From positions 496,001 to 560,000 of the forward strand of contig NZ_JABSPA010000002.1 in assembly GCF_013214175.1 (NCBI RefSeq): a stretch of 64,000 nucleotides of DNA, read 5' to 3'. Origin of the DNA: Colwellia sp. GTDB taxonomy: Bacteria; Pseudomonadota; Gammaproteobacteria; Enterobacterales; Alteromonadaceae. Positions 55,043-64,000 of the stretch are shown here, in pieces. Numbering within the stretch: position 1 is the first letter of the stretch; the number at the start of each line of letters is the position of its first letter. Under the pieces are notes generated by a model. It was not told the DNA's origin, did no database searches, and saw only the letters and a list, made by a program, of their open reading frames with translations. Both the position numbers and the translations under genes were made by a program.

Positions 55043-56215
55043 ATGATGAAATTTACCTTGAATTCTCGCTGGTTAGCGCAACGTCCTTACCTTATCGCCA
55101 CTTTAATTACCCTTGTTTTGGTGTTATGGATGGCTTCTGGTCCCAGTGTCGCCGAGCAAAAATCGACATTAAAAGCAAAAATCCCAAGTCATAATGAACA
55201 GCAGCTGATAGCTAAAGTTAAAGTTGAAACCCGATTCGGCCAAGATATACATAAAACAATTGAACTTTACGGCCGTACCGAGCCTAATCGTATCACCACA
55301 TTAAAAGCAGAAGTTCGCGGTAAAATTGTTGAGGTACTGGCCAAAAGAGGCTCAAAAGTAGCTAAAGGGCAGGTTATTGCAAAAATTGCTTTAAATAGTT
55401 TACCCGCGCAATTAGCACGTAGCCAAGCATTATTAACCCAGCGTGAAGTCGAGTACCAAGGTGCATTAAAATTAAATAAACAAGGCTATCAAGGTAAGGT
55501 GCATTTGGCACAATCCTATGCCGCGTTAGCGTCAGTAAAATCTGAAATTATCAGTTTAGAATTAGATATTGCCAACACGGTTATTAAGGCGCCATTTGCC
55601 GGGGTTTTAAATACTCGTTATGTTGAAGTAGGTGATTATGTTGCGTCTGGCGATGATATTGCCATGATTGCTGATTTAGACCCACTTATTGTTAGAGCCC
55701 ATGTTACTGAACAACAAATAAGTCAGTTATCTGTTGGCCAAGTTGCCCAAGTGAGCTTACTTAATGGCCAGCGATCACAAGGTACATTACGTTATATTGC
55801 CAGTGTCGGTGATGATGCAACCAATACCTTTAAAATAGAAGTGGCCATCGAGAATAAAAACTCACAGTTATTAGCAGGTTTAAGTAGTGAATTAAGTATA
55901 GATTTAGCCTTAATGTCAGCAATAAAAATCTCACCAGCACTGCTAGCTTTGGATGAACAAGGCAATATTGGCGTTAAATCAGTTAAAGAGTCTATTGTGC
56001 AATTTACCCCCATTGAAATCATTAAAAGTGATAGTGATGGTATTTGGTTAACCGGCCTAGGCGAACAAGCAGATATTATTGTTTTAGGGCAAGGCTTCGT
56101 TCGTGCCGGTGATAAAGTCGAAGCCATCTTCGACCAAGCAGACATGCAAGCGAGCGGCAAAGTAGGTGATAGTACCGATGAACAAACAGCTGCCACTGCA
56201 GCTGCACAGGATTAG
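55043..56215 (+). CDS. RND efflux periplasmic adaptor (second system)
   Basis: The 390-residue protein has an N-terminal helix (about 15-32), two lipoyl halves (GKIVEVLAKRGSKVAKGQVI, VIKAPFAGVLNTRYVEVGDY) and a short alpha hairpin. GGAG precedes the ATG by 5 nt. It is followed 8 bp later by its RND permease. No outer-membrane factor is linked, so it may use TolC or a shared duct. Confidence 0.9.
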   Translation: MMKFTLNSRWLAQRPYLIATLITLVLVLWMASGPSVAEQKSTLKAKIPSHNEQQLIAKVKVETRFGQDIHKTIELYGRTEPNRITTLKAEVRGKIVEVLAKRGSKVAKGQVIAKIALNSLPAQLARSQALLTQREVEYQGALKLNKQGYQGKVHLAQSYAALASVKSEIISLELDIANTVIKAPFAGVLNTRYVEVGDYVASGDDIAMIADLDPLIVRAHVTEQQISQLSVGQVAQVSLLNGQRSQGTLRYIASVGDDATNTFKIEVAIENKNSQLLAGLSSELSIDLALMSAIKISPALLALDEQGNIGVKSVKESIVQFTPIEIIKSDSDGIWLTGLGEQADIIVLGQGFVRAGDKVEAIFDQADMQASGKVGDSTDEQTAATAAAQD

Positions 56216-56223
56216 GAGCCTTT

Positions 56224-59200
56224 ATGTTAACGCTTATTGAAGCCGCCTTAACGCGTACTCGCTCGGTCCTAATGTTATTTGTGCTACTACTTGTTTCTGG
56301 CGCAATCACTTATAACAATATCGCTAAAGAAGCCAACCCAGATATTACCATTCCAATTATTTATGTCTCTATGATCCATGATGGCATTTCACCAGAAGAT
56401 GCCGAGCGCATGCTGGTTAGACCCATGGAGAACGAACTTAAATCCATTGCTGGCATTAAAGAAATGCGCTCCAATGCCGGTGAAGGCCACGCTTCAGTTA
56501 CCTTAGAGTTTATCGCTGGACTTGACCCGAAAGAAGCGCTTGCCGATGTCCGTGATAAGGTTACTTTAGCGAAAGCTAAACTGCCTAATGATACGGAAGA
56601 GCCAGTAGTCAATGAAGTTACTATGGCTAACCAAGAAGCAGCATTAACGGTTATATTATCTGGCGCGGTTACCGAGCGAGGCTTGATCACCTTAGCGCGT
56701 AATATCAAAGATAAAATTGAAGGCATGCAAGAAGTGCTCGAAGTTGATATCGGCGGCGACCGTGAAGACATGGTTGAAATTCTTGTCGACCCACTATTGA
56801 TGGAAAGCTATGGTCTTGACCAAGCTGATATCTATAACCTAGTAGAACGCAATAATCGCCTAGTGCCAGCAGGTACTATGGATACCGGTAAAGGTCGTTT
56901 TGCTATTAAGGTGCCTTCTGTTTTTGAAGATATTCAAGATTTATTAGAATTACCAATTAAAGTGGATGGCGACAGAGTTATCACCTTCCAAGATGTATCC
57001 ACTGTGCGCCGTGCTTATAAAGATCCAACTACCTTTGCTCGACTTAATGGTCATCGCTCTGTCTCACTAGAAGTTAAAAAACGCTCAGGCGAGAACCTCA
57101 TTGATACAGTCGATAAAGTAAAAGCCATTGTTGAAAAAAGTAGAGCTAAGTGGCCGCAGCAAGTACAAGTTGATTATGTCGGCGATCAATCAATAGAGAT
57201 TAAAAGAACGCTTACCGATTTACAAAATAATGTTTTCTCAGCAGTACTGTTAGTGGTTATTGTCATTATTGCCGCTTTGGGCACTCGTACCGCCTTATTG
57301 GTTGGCTTAGCCATTCCTGGAGCCTTTTTAACCGGTATATTAGTTATTGCCTTGGCCGGCATGACGGTTAATATCGTGGTGCTTTTTGGTCTGATAATGG
57401 CTGTTGGTATGTTAGTTGATGGCGCTATTGTGGTCACCGAGTTTGCCGATAGGCAAATGAATGAAGGTCATAGCAAAAGTGTTGCTTATGGCTTGGCGGC
57501 GCGTCGCATGGCTTGGCCTATTATTGCCTCAACCGCAACAACCTTAGCCGCTTTTGCTCCGTTAATGTTTTGGCCGGGCATCATGGGTGAATTCATGAAA
57601 TACCTACCTTTCACCTTGATTGCGGTATTAACTGCTTCTTTAGCAATGGCACTAATTTTTGTTCCTACTTTAGGTACAGTGTTGGGCAAAGCGCGTGTTG
57701 TCAGTTGTAAAGAGCAAAAGCAAATTGAGCAAGTTGACGCAGGGGATTTCAGTAAACTATCGGGGTTTACCGGCGGTTATATTCGTGTATTAATGACAGC
57801 GATTAAACATCCTTGGAAAATAGTTGCCGGCACCTTAACTGTGTCTTTTGTGGTGATGTGGCTTTATGGTGCATCTGGCCTTGGTGTTAGTTTTTTCCCT
57901 GATGTTGAGCCGCAAAGTGCCACTATGGTGGTGCGCTCTCACGGTGATTTATCGGTAAAAGAAAAAGATGTCATTATGCGTGCTATTGAACAACGCATTC
58001 TACCGTTAGAAGAAATTGAAACCCTGTACACCTTAACGGGTGGTAATAACCAAATAGGGACCTTTAAAGTAAACTTTGTTGATTGGCAATTAAGGCGCTC
58101 TGCCGATGACATAGTCGCTACTATCCATGAGTTAACTGAGGACTTAGCCGGTGTTGAAATTGAAGTTAGAAAAAATAAGAATGGTCCGCAAAGTGGTAAA
58201 GATTTAAAACTTGAGTTGAGCTCGCGCTTTCCTGAACATTTAGATAAATCGGTGGCAATTATTCGTGATGCTTTAGCTGCTTCTGGAAAATTTACTGATA
58301 TTGAAGATACTGGCTCTAAACCCGGCATAGAATGGCAATTGATCATTGATCGAAATAAAGCCGCTACCTATGGCGCCGATGCTGCTTTGGTAGGTTCGAG
58401 TGTGCAAATGGTTACCAATGGCTTAAAACTGGGTGAATATCGCCCAGACGATGTCGATGATGAACTCGATATTCGGGTACGTTTTCCTGAAGAGAAACGT
58501 AATATTAGTCGCTTAGATTCATTGCGACTAAAAACCCCTTCAGGGCTAGTACCGGTTGGCAGTTTTGTTGAACGTAAAGCCGCGCCGAAAGTAGATACCA
58601 TTCGCCGAGTGGACTCTAAACGCGTGGTCACTGTGCAAGCGAACTTAATTGCCGGTGCGCAGTTATTGCAAGAGTTACCTATTTTACAAGAACAGCTAGC
58701 TACTTTAGGGCTGCATCCATCGGTGGAGATTAATGTCAAAGGGCAAAATGAAGATCAACAAGAGTCGCAAGCGTTTTTAGTGAAAGCTTTTGCTATCGCG
58801 TTATTTGTTATGGCGATGATTTTAGTGACTCAATTTAATAGTTTTTATCAGGCGCTATTGATTTTAAGTGCGGTAATATTTTCAACGGTTGGCGTATTCC
58901 TGGCTTTGTTATTGGTGCAAAAACCTTTTGGTATTGTTATGGGCGGTATTGGTGTTATTTCATTAGCGGGAATTGTGGTGAATAATAATATAGTACTGAT
59001 TGATACTTATAACGTGTTACGCAAAGAAGGCTATGCCGTGGTTGATGCTATTTTACGTACCGGTGCCCAACGTTTACGCCCTGTTATGTTAACGACAATA
59101 ACCACCATCTTGGGTTTATTGCCTATGGTATTACAAGTTAACTTAGACTTTTTTGAACGTACTATTGTCTTTGGTGCACCTTCTACGCAATGGTGGACAC

Positions 59201-59382
59201 AGTTGGCAACAGCCATCGCAGGTGGCTTAGCCTTTGCAACTGTACTGACCTTAGTATTAACGCCATGTTTATTGGTGTTAAGAGATAAGCGAAAAGAAGA
59301 TAAACAGGCCATTGCAGCAGTAAAGCTGCAAATAGAAGCTAAAGAAAATAATCTCGTTAATGAGGTAAGTAACGCGGCTTAG
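56224..59382 (+). CDS. RND-type efflux permease (second system)
   Basis: This is a 1052-residue RND permease with twelve helices. Helix 4 reads AVGMLVDGAIVVTEFADR: the first Asp of the proton-relay pair is present but the second is Gly, where AcrB-type pumps have Asp-Asp. Helix 10-11 has GIVVNNNIVLIDTYN. The variant is probably a family trait of this adaptor/permease type and implies a different proton path or transport class. The gene follows its adaptor by 8 bp. Confidence 0.92.
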   Translation: MLTLIEAALTRTRSVLMLFVLLLVSGAITYNNIAKEANPDITIPIIYVSMIHDGISPEDAERMLVRPMENELKSIAGIKEMRSNAGEGHASVTLEFIAGLDPKEALADVRDKVTLAKAKLPNDTEEPVVNEVTMANQEAALTVILSGAVTERGLITLARNIKDKIEGMQEVLEVDIGGDREDMVEILVDPLLMESYGLDQADIYNLVERNNRLVPAGTMDTGKGRFAIKVPSVFEDIQDLLELPIKVDGDRVITFQDVSTVRRAYKDPTTFARLNGHRSVSLEVKKRSGENLIDTVDKVKAIVEKSRAKWPQQVQVDYVGDQSIEIKRTLTDLQNNVFSAVLLVVIVIIAALGTRTALLVGLAIPGAFLTGILVIALAGMTVNIVVLFGLIMAVGMLVDGAIVVTEFADRQMNEGHSKSVAYGLAARRMAWPIIASTATTLAAFAPLMFWPGIMGEFMKYLPFTLIAVLTASLAMALIFVPTLGTVLGKARVVSCKEQKQIEQVDAGDFSKLSGFTGGYIRVLMTAIKHPWKIVAGTLTVSFVVMWLYGASGLGVSFFPDVEPQSATMVVRSHGDLSVKEKDVIMRAIEQRILPLEEIETLYTLTGGNNQIGTFKVNFVDWQLRRSADDIVATIHELTEDLAGVEIEVRKNKNGPQSGKDLKLELSSRFPEHLDKSVAIIRDALAASGKFTDIEDTGSKPGIEWQLIIDRNKAATYGADAALVGSSVQMVTNGLKLGEYRPDDVDDELDIRVRFPEEKRNISRLDSLRLKTPSGLVPVGSFVERKAAPKVDTIRRVDSKRVVTVQANLIAGAQLLQELPILQEQLATLGLHPSVEINVKGQNEDQQESQAFLVKAFAIALFVMAMILVTQFNSFYQALLILSAVIFSTVGVFLALLLVQKPFGIVMGGIGVISLAGIVVNNNIVLIDTYNVLRKEGYAVVDAILRTGAQRLRPVMLTTITTILGLLPMVLQVNLDFFERTIVFGAPSTQWWTQLATAIAGGLAFATVLTLVLTPCLLVLRDKRKEDKQAIAAVKLQIEAKENNLVNEVSNAA

Positions 59383-59405
59383 GTTCTCACTTTATTTGAT
59401 GGTAT

Positions 59406-59453
59406 AACGTATGACTCAATGGTAGTTTTCTGTCGTTCAGTCATACGTTTTTT
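59406..59453 (+). terminator. Terminator after the second RND operon
   Basis: An 11-bp stem (AACGTATGACT with AGTCATACGTT) with a 22-nt loop and a T6 run lies 24 bp after the RND stop. Confidence 0.85.
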
Positions 59454-59478
59454 AGTGTGTCATTCCTTAATGAAAGGC

Positions 59479-60648
59479 CTAGCCTTCCATCAACAACATT
59501 TCGATGATTTGCTGCATATCAAGATCGAACTCTTCTGCTCTTACTCCTTTAACAATGAAGTCGTCACATGCTGACAGATCAATTTCTTGCTTATTGAGGA
59601 AGTGATTAAGTTTAACGCTATAAAAGGAGTGAACCTGTGGATTGGTCGGATCTTTATCGTTGCGACACTTCACCAGGGCAAGTTTATTTGAGCTCAGCTG
59701 CACTAAAGAGCCAACAGGAAAAACCCCTACACACTTGATGAAATGATCAACCAAGTCGCAATCTAGCTGATCTTTTTTGGCTAACTCACGTAAAATAGCA
59801 AAAGCTTTACCATGGGCAAAACCTTCCTTATAAACTCTGGTAGCGGTTAGCGCATCAAAAATATCACAAATAGCAATCATACGGCCATATTGGCTAATAT
59901 CTGCACCTGAAACTTGAAACGGATAACCTTTACCATCAAGTTTTTCATGGTGCAGGGCGGCCACTTCAAGACTCAGGGCACTGACGCCAGGTGTCTCCTT
60001 AATGATGTCGATGGAATGATTGGCATGAGTTTTCATGATAGTGAATTCATCATCGGTTAATTTACCCGGTTTATTTAAGATCTCATTGGGTATTTTAATT
60101 TTGCCAATATCATGGAGAAATGCACCAACGGATAGCTGTTCAATAATGTCTCTTGCTAAACCCAAATAACGAGCAAACAAAGTGATATAAACTGAAACTG
60201 CGACAGAGTGCTCTAATAGGTATTCATCTTTTTCTCGAATATTTAACATACAGGCAAGGGAGTCAGGGCTATTAAATATTGCATCGATAGACTTATTGGT
60301 AACTTCAACAACAGATGATAAATCTAAGCTGCTACCACTAAGAGCATCATTGAACAATTTTTGTTGAATTAATTTAGATTGGTTAAAAATTTCTTGTGCT
60401 TGTTTAAGTTCTTTTAAATTAATAGGGGAGGATTTTGCAAGGATAGGTTCAGGTTTTTTGCTACTAGTTATAATTGTTTTGCTATCGTCAATTAGCACAC
60501 AATAAACATTTTTTCTTTTAAGGTGCTTAATGACCGCCTTACTTTTTATGTGACCTGCGGCAGTTAAAGAAAAATTATCTGCTTGGCTAATAATCTTTAC
60601 TACATAATGGCCAACAGTCAACTCGGAAATTTTTTTTTCAATTAGCAT
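59479..60648 (-). CDS. HD-GYP domain cyclic-di-GMP phosphodiesterase
   Basis: The 389-residue protein has a DUF3391-type N-terminal domain (about 1-100), and then an HD-GYP domain. The key residues are visible: EHS (His147), HDIGK (179-183), HHEKLDGKGYP (233-243) and DIFDALTA. The intact HD and GYP motifs predict hydrolysis of c-di-GMP, lowering biofilm signalling. It is convergent with the RND operon and divergent from the Sel1 gene. Confidence 0.92.
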   Translation of the reverse strand: MLIEKKISELTVGHYVVKIISQADNFSLTAAGHIKSKAVIKHLKRKNVYCVLIDDSKTIITSSKKPEPILAKSSPINLKELKQAQEIFNQSKLIQQKLFNDALSGSSLDLSSVVEVTNKSIDAIFNSPDSLACMLNIREKDEYLLEHSVAVSVYITLFARYLGLARDIIEQLSVGAFLHDIGKIKIPNEILNKPGKLTDDEFTIMKTHANHSIDIIKETPGVSALSLEVAALHHEKLDGKGYPFQVSGADISQYGRMIAICDIFDALTATRVYKEGFAHGKAFAILRELAKKDQLDCDLVDHFIKCVGVFPVGSLVQLSSNKLALVKCRNDKDPTNPQVHSFYSVKLNHFLNKQEIDLSACDDFIVKGVRAEEFDLDMQQIIEMLLMEG

Positions 60649-60903
60649 GCGCTCGCGCCGTTTTTTAGGGCTAGTATTTCAACAGAAGTCATTTGGAAGC
60701 TTGCTTATACTAGCTGATGTTTTTTATTATGTGCTGAATAATACTAGTCATACTTAGTTAGTTATTCCATTCTATCACAACTTTTAAAATACCAACTTGG
60801 CGTTAAATTTGCTTTACAATAGGAGTTTAGTTAAATAAATTTCATATTCACCGCTTGTTTGCCGATATAGGGGGGAAGCAGGTTTAGCCTAGTTAGGATT
60901 ATT

Positions 60904-61542
60904 ATGCGTATTTTATTATTGTTTTTTATCTTTTTAGCCACTTTTCTATCTATTACGCCATCAGCTATGGCGATGGCAAAAAATATGCAAGCGGTGCAGA
61001 TCTACACTGATAATCAATTACTTGATTTGATTAGAGATAATAAACACTTAAGTCAAGTGGTGCTAGATGAATGTCAATTAGTACAAGATATAGAAGCGCG
61101 AGCTAATATATCCAAAATGCCCTCTTATCAATTTTTATGGGGTGATATGTTGGCCTATGGTGTCTGTGTCAAAAAAGACATTTCCTTAGGGTTACATTAT
61201 ATGCATCTCGCCGCTGATCAGGGCTTAGCGGAAGGCTTAGAACAATTAGGCCGCTATTACCATATCGGTAAATTTATGCAGGTTGATACTGAACGCGCCA
61301 TTGTTTATTTAAAAACAGCGGCAAGTTTAAATAACTTAGCCGCGCAAATGCGTTTAGCGGGTTTATACCAACAGGGCTATGGTAGTCCATTAGACTTCCC
61401 AGCCTTATATTCTCAATTGCATCATTCTTTAACCGATGATAAAGCAACCCATAAAAAAATCAGTGAATTATTGACCGACCTTGCCAGTAAAATGCCGAGT
61501 AAAGTCGTCACACAAGCGAAAAGTACTAGTTATACCAATTAA
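60904..61542 (+). CDS. Exported Sel1-repeat protein
   Basis: The 212-residue protein has a signal peptide (cut after ITPSAMA), and at least two Sel1-like repeats (about 90-160: GLHYMHLAADQGLAEGLEQLGRYYHIG, RAIVYLKTAASLNNLAAQMRLAGLYQQG). Such proteins mediate protein-protein contacts. A run of AT-rich sequence precedes the ATG. The function is unknown. Confidence 0.82.
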   Translation: MRILLLFFIFLATFLSITPSAMAMAKNMQAVQIYTDNQLLDLIRDNKHLSQVVLDECQLVQDIEARANISKMPSYQFLWGDMLAYGVCVKKDISLGLHYMHLAADQGLAEGLEQLGRYYHIGKFMQVDTERAIVYLKTAASLNNLAAQMRLAGLYQQGYGSPLDFPALYSQLHHSLTDDKATHKKISELLTDLASKMPSKVVTQAKSTSYTN

Positions 61543-61779
61543 ATTAATTAAGTTTACAACTTTCAATGAGAATAAATTTTCAATAGTAAGGCGCTTGATT
61601 GAGTAATAGCTGGCTATTGGGATTGAAAGTAACGAAGTTATTGGCTATTTAGGCCATTTGAAAATGGCTACTTAGTTATTGTAGTTGGTATCCTACCAAT
61701 TAAGCGTTGGCTTAAGGCTGTTAATTTAATCTTTATGGTATACTGACAAACAGTTATCCTTAAATACTGACCTCTTATA
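61543..61779. other. Spacer between the Sel1 gene and rnr
   Basis: This 237-bp stretch has no gene. It shows nested inverted repeats, for example CTTTCAAT (near 61560) with ATTGAAAG (near 61621), and a GCCATTT/AAATGGC hairpin at 61653-61668. Its last part carries the rnr promoter. Confidence 0.5.
61736..61744 (+). promoter_or_regulatory. Extended -10 promoter of rnr
   Basis: TGGTATACT is an extended -10 element, with no good -35. It would start transcription about 30 nt before the proposed GTG start. Confidence 0.45.
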
Positions 61780-64000
61780 GTGACCTATAACGATCCACAT
61801 GCTAAACGCGAAGCCAAAAAATATGAAAAGCCAGTCGCCTCACGCGAATTATTGCTTTCAATCATCGAAAAGTGCTCACCACCACCAAGCTTCAATACCA
61901 TGGTTAAAACGCTAAAGTATGATGAAGAATATCAACTTATTGGTTTGAAACGTCGTTTACGCGCCATGGAAAATAGTGGTCAGTTAATCTTTAATAAATT
62001 CAAACAATACGCAGTGCCGGAAAAAAATAGCCTACTGACCGGCAAAGTTATCGGTCATAGGGACGGTTTTGGTTTCTTTTCGCCGGATGATTCATCGATT
62101 ACCGATAAAAAAGGCAAAGATTTTTATATCTCTTCTTATGAAATGCAACGTGTATTTCATGGTGATATCGTGCAAGCTATTCTGGTTGATCGGACCGACC
62201 GAAAAGGCCGTAAAGAAGTTAAAATTCTTGAGGTTATTGAACCAAGGAAAGCACCCATAGTTGGTCGTTTATACGTTGATCATCATATTTGCTCGGTAGT
62301 GCCCGAAGACAGTAAAATTAAACAAGAAGTGCTAATCGACCCTGAAGCTAGGCTTAGTGCTCGTCATGGTCAAATGGTGGTTGTTGAACTAGTACAAAGA
62401 CCGACTAGGCGCACTAGTGCCATTGGTAAAGTGATTGAAGTGTTAGGTGACCACCTTGCCCCAGGCATGGAAATAGAAATCGCCTTACGCGCCCATGATT
62501 TACCTCATCAATTTTCTCATTCCGTACAAGCGGAAGTGGCCAGTATTGCTGATGAAGTAGAAGAGTCAGCTAAGTTACCACGCAAAGACTTACGTGACTT
62601 ACCGTTAGTAACCATTGATGGTGAAGATGCTCGCGACTTTGATGATGCGGTCTATTGTCAGCCGAAAAAATCAGGTGGCTGGCGCTTATGGGTAGCGATT
62701 GCCGATGTTAGTTATTATGTGAAAGATGGCACAGACCTTGACGAAGAGGCAATATCTCGCGGTAATTCAGTCTATTTTCCTAGCCAAGTTATCCCTATGT
62801 TGCCCGAGAAACTTTCTAATGGTTTATGTTCACTAAAACCGGATGTCGACCGTTTATGTATGGTTTGTGAAATGACGGTTAGCGCGACGGGTAATCTCTC
62901 AGGCAGTCAATTTTATCCGGCAGTAATGCGCTCTCATGTCCGTTTTACTTACACCAAAGTCGCCGCTATTCTTGACGGTGATGAAACGCTGGTTAATGAA
63001 TATCAAGCCTTGGTACCAGATTTAAAAAATCTTGAAAATATGTACCATGCCTTAACGGATGCCCGTCTTAAACGTGGTGCTATCGCTTTTGAAACGCAAG
63101 AGTCTATTTTCCTTTTCAATGAAGATAAAAAGATTGATAGTGTTGTGCCGTTAATTCGCAATGACGCTCATAAAATCATTGAAGAATGTATGATTTTAGC
63201 CAACGTAGCGACAGCGAAATTTATTGAAAAACATGAAAAACCGGGTTTATTCCGTGTGCATGAAAAGCCTAATGAAGATAAGTACCGTAACTTTATTACT
63301 TACTTAAATGAGCTTGGTTTATCAATGCCAGTAAAAGAAGAGCCGGAGCCAAGAGATTACGGTGATATCTTAGCGAAAGTGGCCGGTCGTCCAGATCAAG
63401 AGCTTATTCAAACCATGCTGTTACGCTCAATGCGCCAAGCGGTTTACCAAAGTGACAATGAAGGTCATTTTGGTTTAGCGTTACCTTCATACAGTCACTT
63501 CACTTCACCTATTCGTCGTTACCCTGATTTAGTTGTGCATCGTGTGATTAAAGCAATTCTTGAAAAAGAAGCTAAGAATGATGCTAATGAAGGTTTTTAC
63601 GAGTACACATTAGCAGAAGTCATTGAATTAGGTGAACATTGTTCTATGACTGAGCGCAGGGCTGATGAAGCGACGCGTGATGTTGCTGACTGGCTTAAGT
63701 GTGAGTTTATGCAAGACCATGTTGGTGATAATTTTACCGGCGTTATCTCAACGGTGACTAACTTTGGCATGTTTGTTCGCTTACAAGATTTACATATTGA
63801 AGGTTTGGTGCATATCACTTCTCTTGGTCGTGACTTCTACCACTTTGATGATGTTCGTATGTGTCTTACCGGTGAAAACAGTGGCAATAAATTCCGTGTC
63901 GGCGATGAAATTCGTGTGCAAGTTGCCGCGGTTAACCTTGATGAAAAGAAAATAGATTTACGACTTGAAGGTGTTGATGTTGACGATTCACCTCAAGGCA
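61780..64000 (+). CDS. rnr: Ribonuclease R (5' part, cut by the window end)
   Basis: The open frame from a GTG at 61780 (an in-frame TGA lies just upstream) runs to the window end, about 740 residues. It holds the winged-helix N terminus, cold-shock domains (ASREL, GHRDGFGFF), the RNB catalytic core with DGEDARDFDDAVY, and the start of the S1 domain. RNase R is the 3'-5' exonuclease for structured RNA and is important in the cold. No clear ribosome-binding site is visible, so the start is provisional. Confidence 0.93.
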   Translation, partial: MTYNDPHAKREAKKYEKPVASRELLLSIIEKCSPPPSFNTMVKTLKYDEEYQLIGLKRRLRAMENSGQLIFNKFKQYAVPEKNSLLTGKVIGHRDGFGFFSPDDSSITDKKGKDFYISSYEMQRVFHGDIVQAILVDRTDRKGRKEVKILEVIEPRKAPIVGRLYVDHHICSVVPEDSKIKQEVLIDPEARLSARHGQMVVVELVQRPTRRTSAIGKVIEVLGDHLAPGMEIEIALRAHDLPHQFSHSVQAEVASIADEVEESAKLPRKDLRDLPLVTIDGEDARDFDDAVYCQPKKSGGWRLWVAIADVSYYVKDGTDLDEEAISRGNSVYFPSQVIPMLPEKLSNGLCSLKPDVDRLCMVCEMTVSATGNLSGSQFYPAVMRSHVRFTYTKVAAILDGDETLVNEYQALVPDLKNLENMYHALTDARLKRGAIAFETQESIFLFNEDKKIDSVVPLIRNDAHKIIEECMILANVATAKFIEKHEKPGLFRVHEKPNEDKYRNFITYLNELGLSMPVKEEPEPRDYGDILAKVAGRPDQELIQTMLLRSMRQAVYQSDNEGHFGLALPSYSHFTSPIRRYPDLVVHRVIKAILEKEAKNDANEGFYEYTLAEVIELGEHCSMTERRADEATRDVADWLKCEFMQDHVGDNFTGVISTVTNFGMFVRLQDLHIEGLVHITSLGRDFYHFDDVRMCLTGENSGNKFRVGDEIRVQVAAVNLDEKKIDLRLEGVDVDDSPQG

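Noticed and set aside
56361-59312. Several minus-strand open frames inside the second RND gene
   Set aside because: Antisense shadows; codon pattern follows the RND frame.
1-64000. CRISPR array, prophage, transposase or integrase
   Set aside because: No regularly spaced direct repeats with unique spacers and no integrase, transposase or phage structural gene is visible.

Overview
The window is chromosomal DNA from a marine, probably cold-adapted gammaproteobacterium of the Alteromonadales. Low G+C coding style, the Moco gene order, a Vibrio/Colwellia-type single-chain PyrB, DUF1285, DUF6776 next to erpA, a GlyGly-CTERM trypsin-like protease and a PEP-CTERM protein all fit Colwellia or a close relative. 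This is inference from protein style, not a database match. There is no prophage, IS element, CRISPR array or large island.

Layout. 0-5 kb: an MBOAT acyltransferase, an M56 (BlaR1-like) metallopeptidase with ankyrin repeats, its BlaI-type repressor with two palindromic operators around a clear promoter, and the lytic transglycosylase MltC. 5.5-6.2 kb: a PEP-CTERM exported protein behind a sigma-54 promoter. 6.3-13.9 kb: a sigma-54 activator/histidine kinase pair with a MacB/FtsX-type ABC system and HlyD-like adaptor, whose upstream region also has a sigma-54-like promoter. 14-18.3 kb: a GNAT gene, then glutathionyl-hydroquinone reductase, pirin and DoxX divergent from a LysR gene, matching the E. 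coli yqjG/yhaK/yqjF/yhaJ set. 18.3-25 kb: a GMC oxidoreductase, a beta-barrel protein, an SDR/LysR pair, and a haem-binding (CxxCH) histidine kinase with a doubtful 5' end. 25.3-26.2 kb: tRNA-His(GTG), degenerate copies of its 3' half, and a 38-residue basic ORF. 26.3-32.2 kb: a complete tripartite RND pump. 32.3-36.2 kb: a periplasmic binding protein, a lipoprotein oligopeptidase B and a DUF1285 protein.

36.2-45.2 kb is a nearly complete molybdenum cofactor and molybdate uptake locus (moaA-mobA-moaB-moaC-moaD-moaE-modA-modB-modC-moeB on the minus strand, moeA divergent), with an FNR-type box and a structured moaA leader between the two arms. 45.3-50.6 kb holds a small STAS-like protein, hemL, pyrB and a trypsin-like protease with an inserted PA domain. 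50.6-64 kb has a small membrane protein, hemJ, a ClC channel, DUF6776, erpA, a second RND pump, an HD-GYP protein, a Sel1 protein and the 5' part of rnr, which runs off the window.

The most unusual signal is that three unrelated minus-strand genes in an 11-kb stretch (moeB, mobA, pyrB) each have a second, diverged copy of their own 3' end just downstream of the stop codon. The copies keep the protein sequence better than the DNA (the moeB copy keeps its CxxC pair), suggesting leftover tails of displaced homologous alleles, or a recurrent 3'-end duplication process. The tRNA-His gene likewise has decayed 3'-half copies at about 94-bp spacing.
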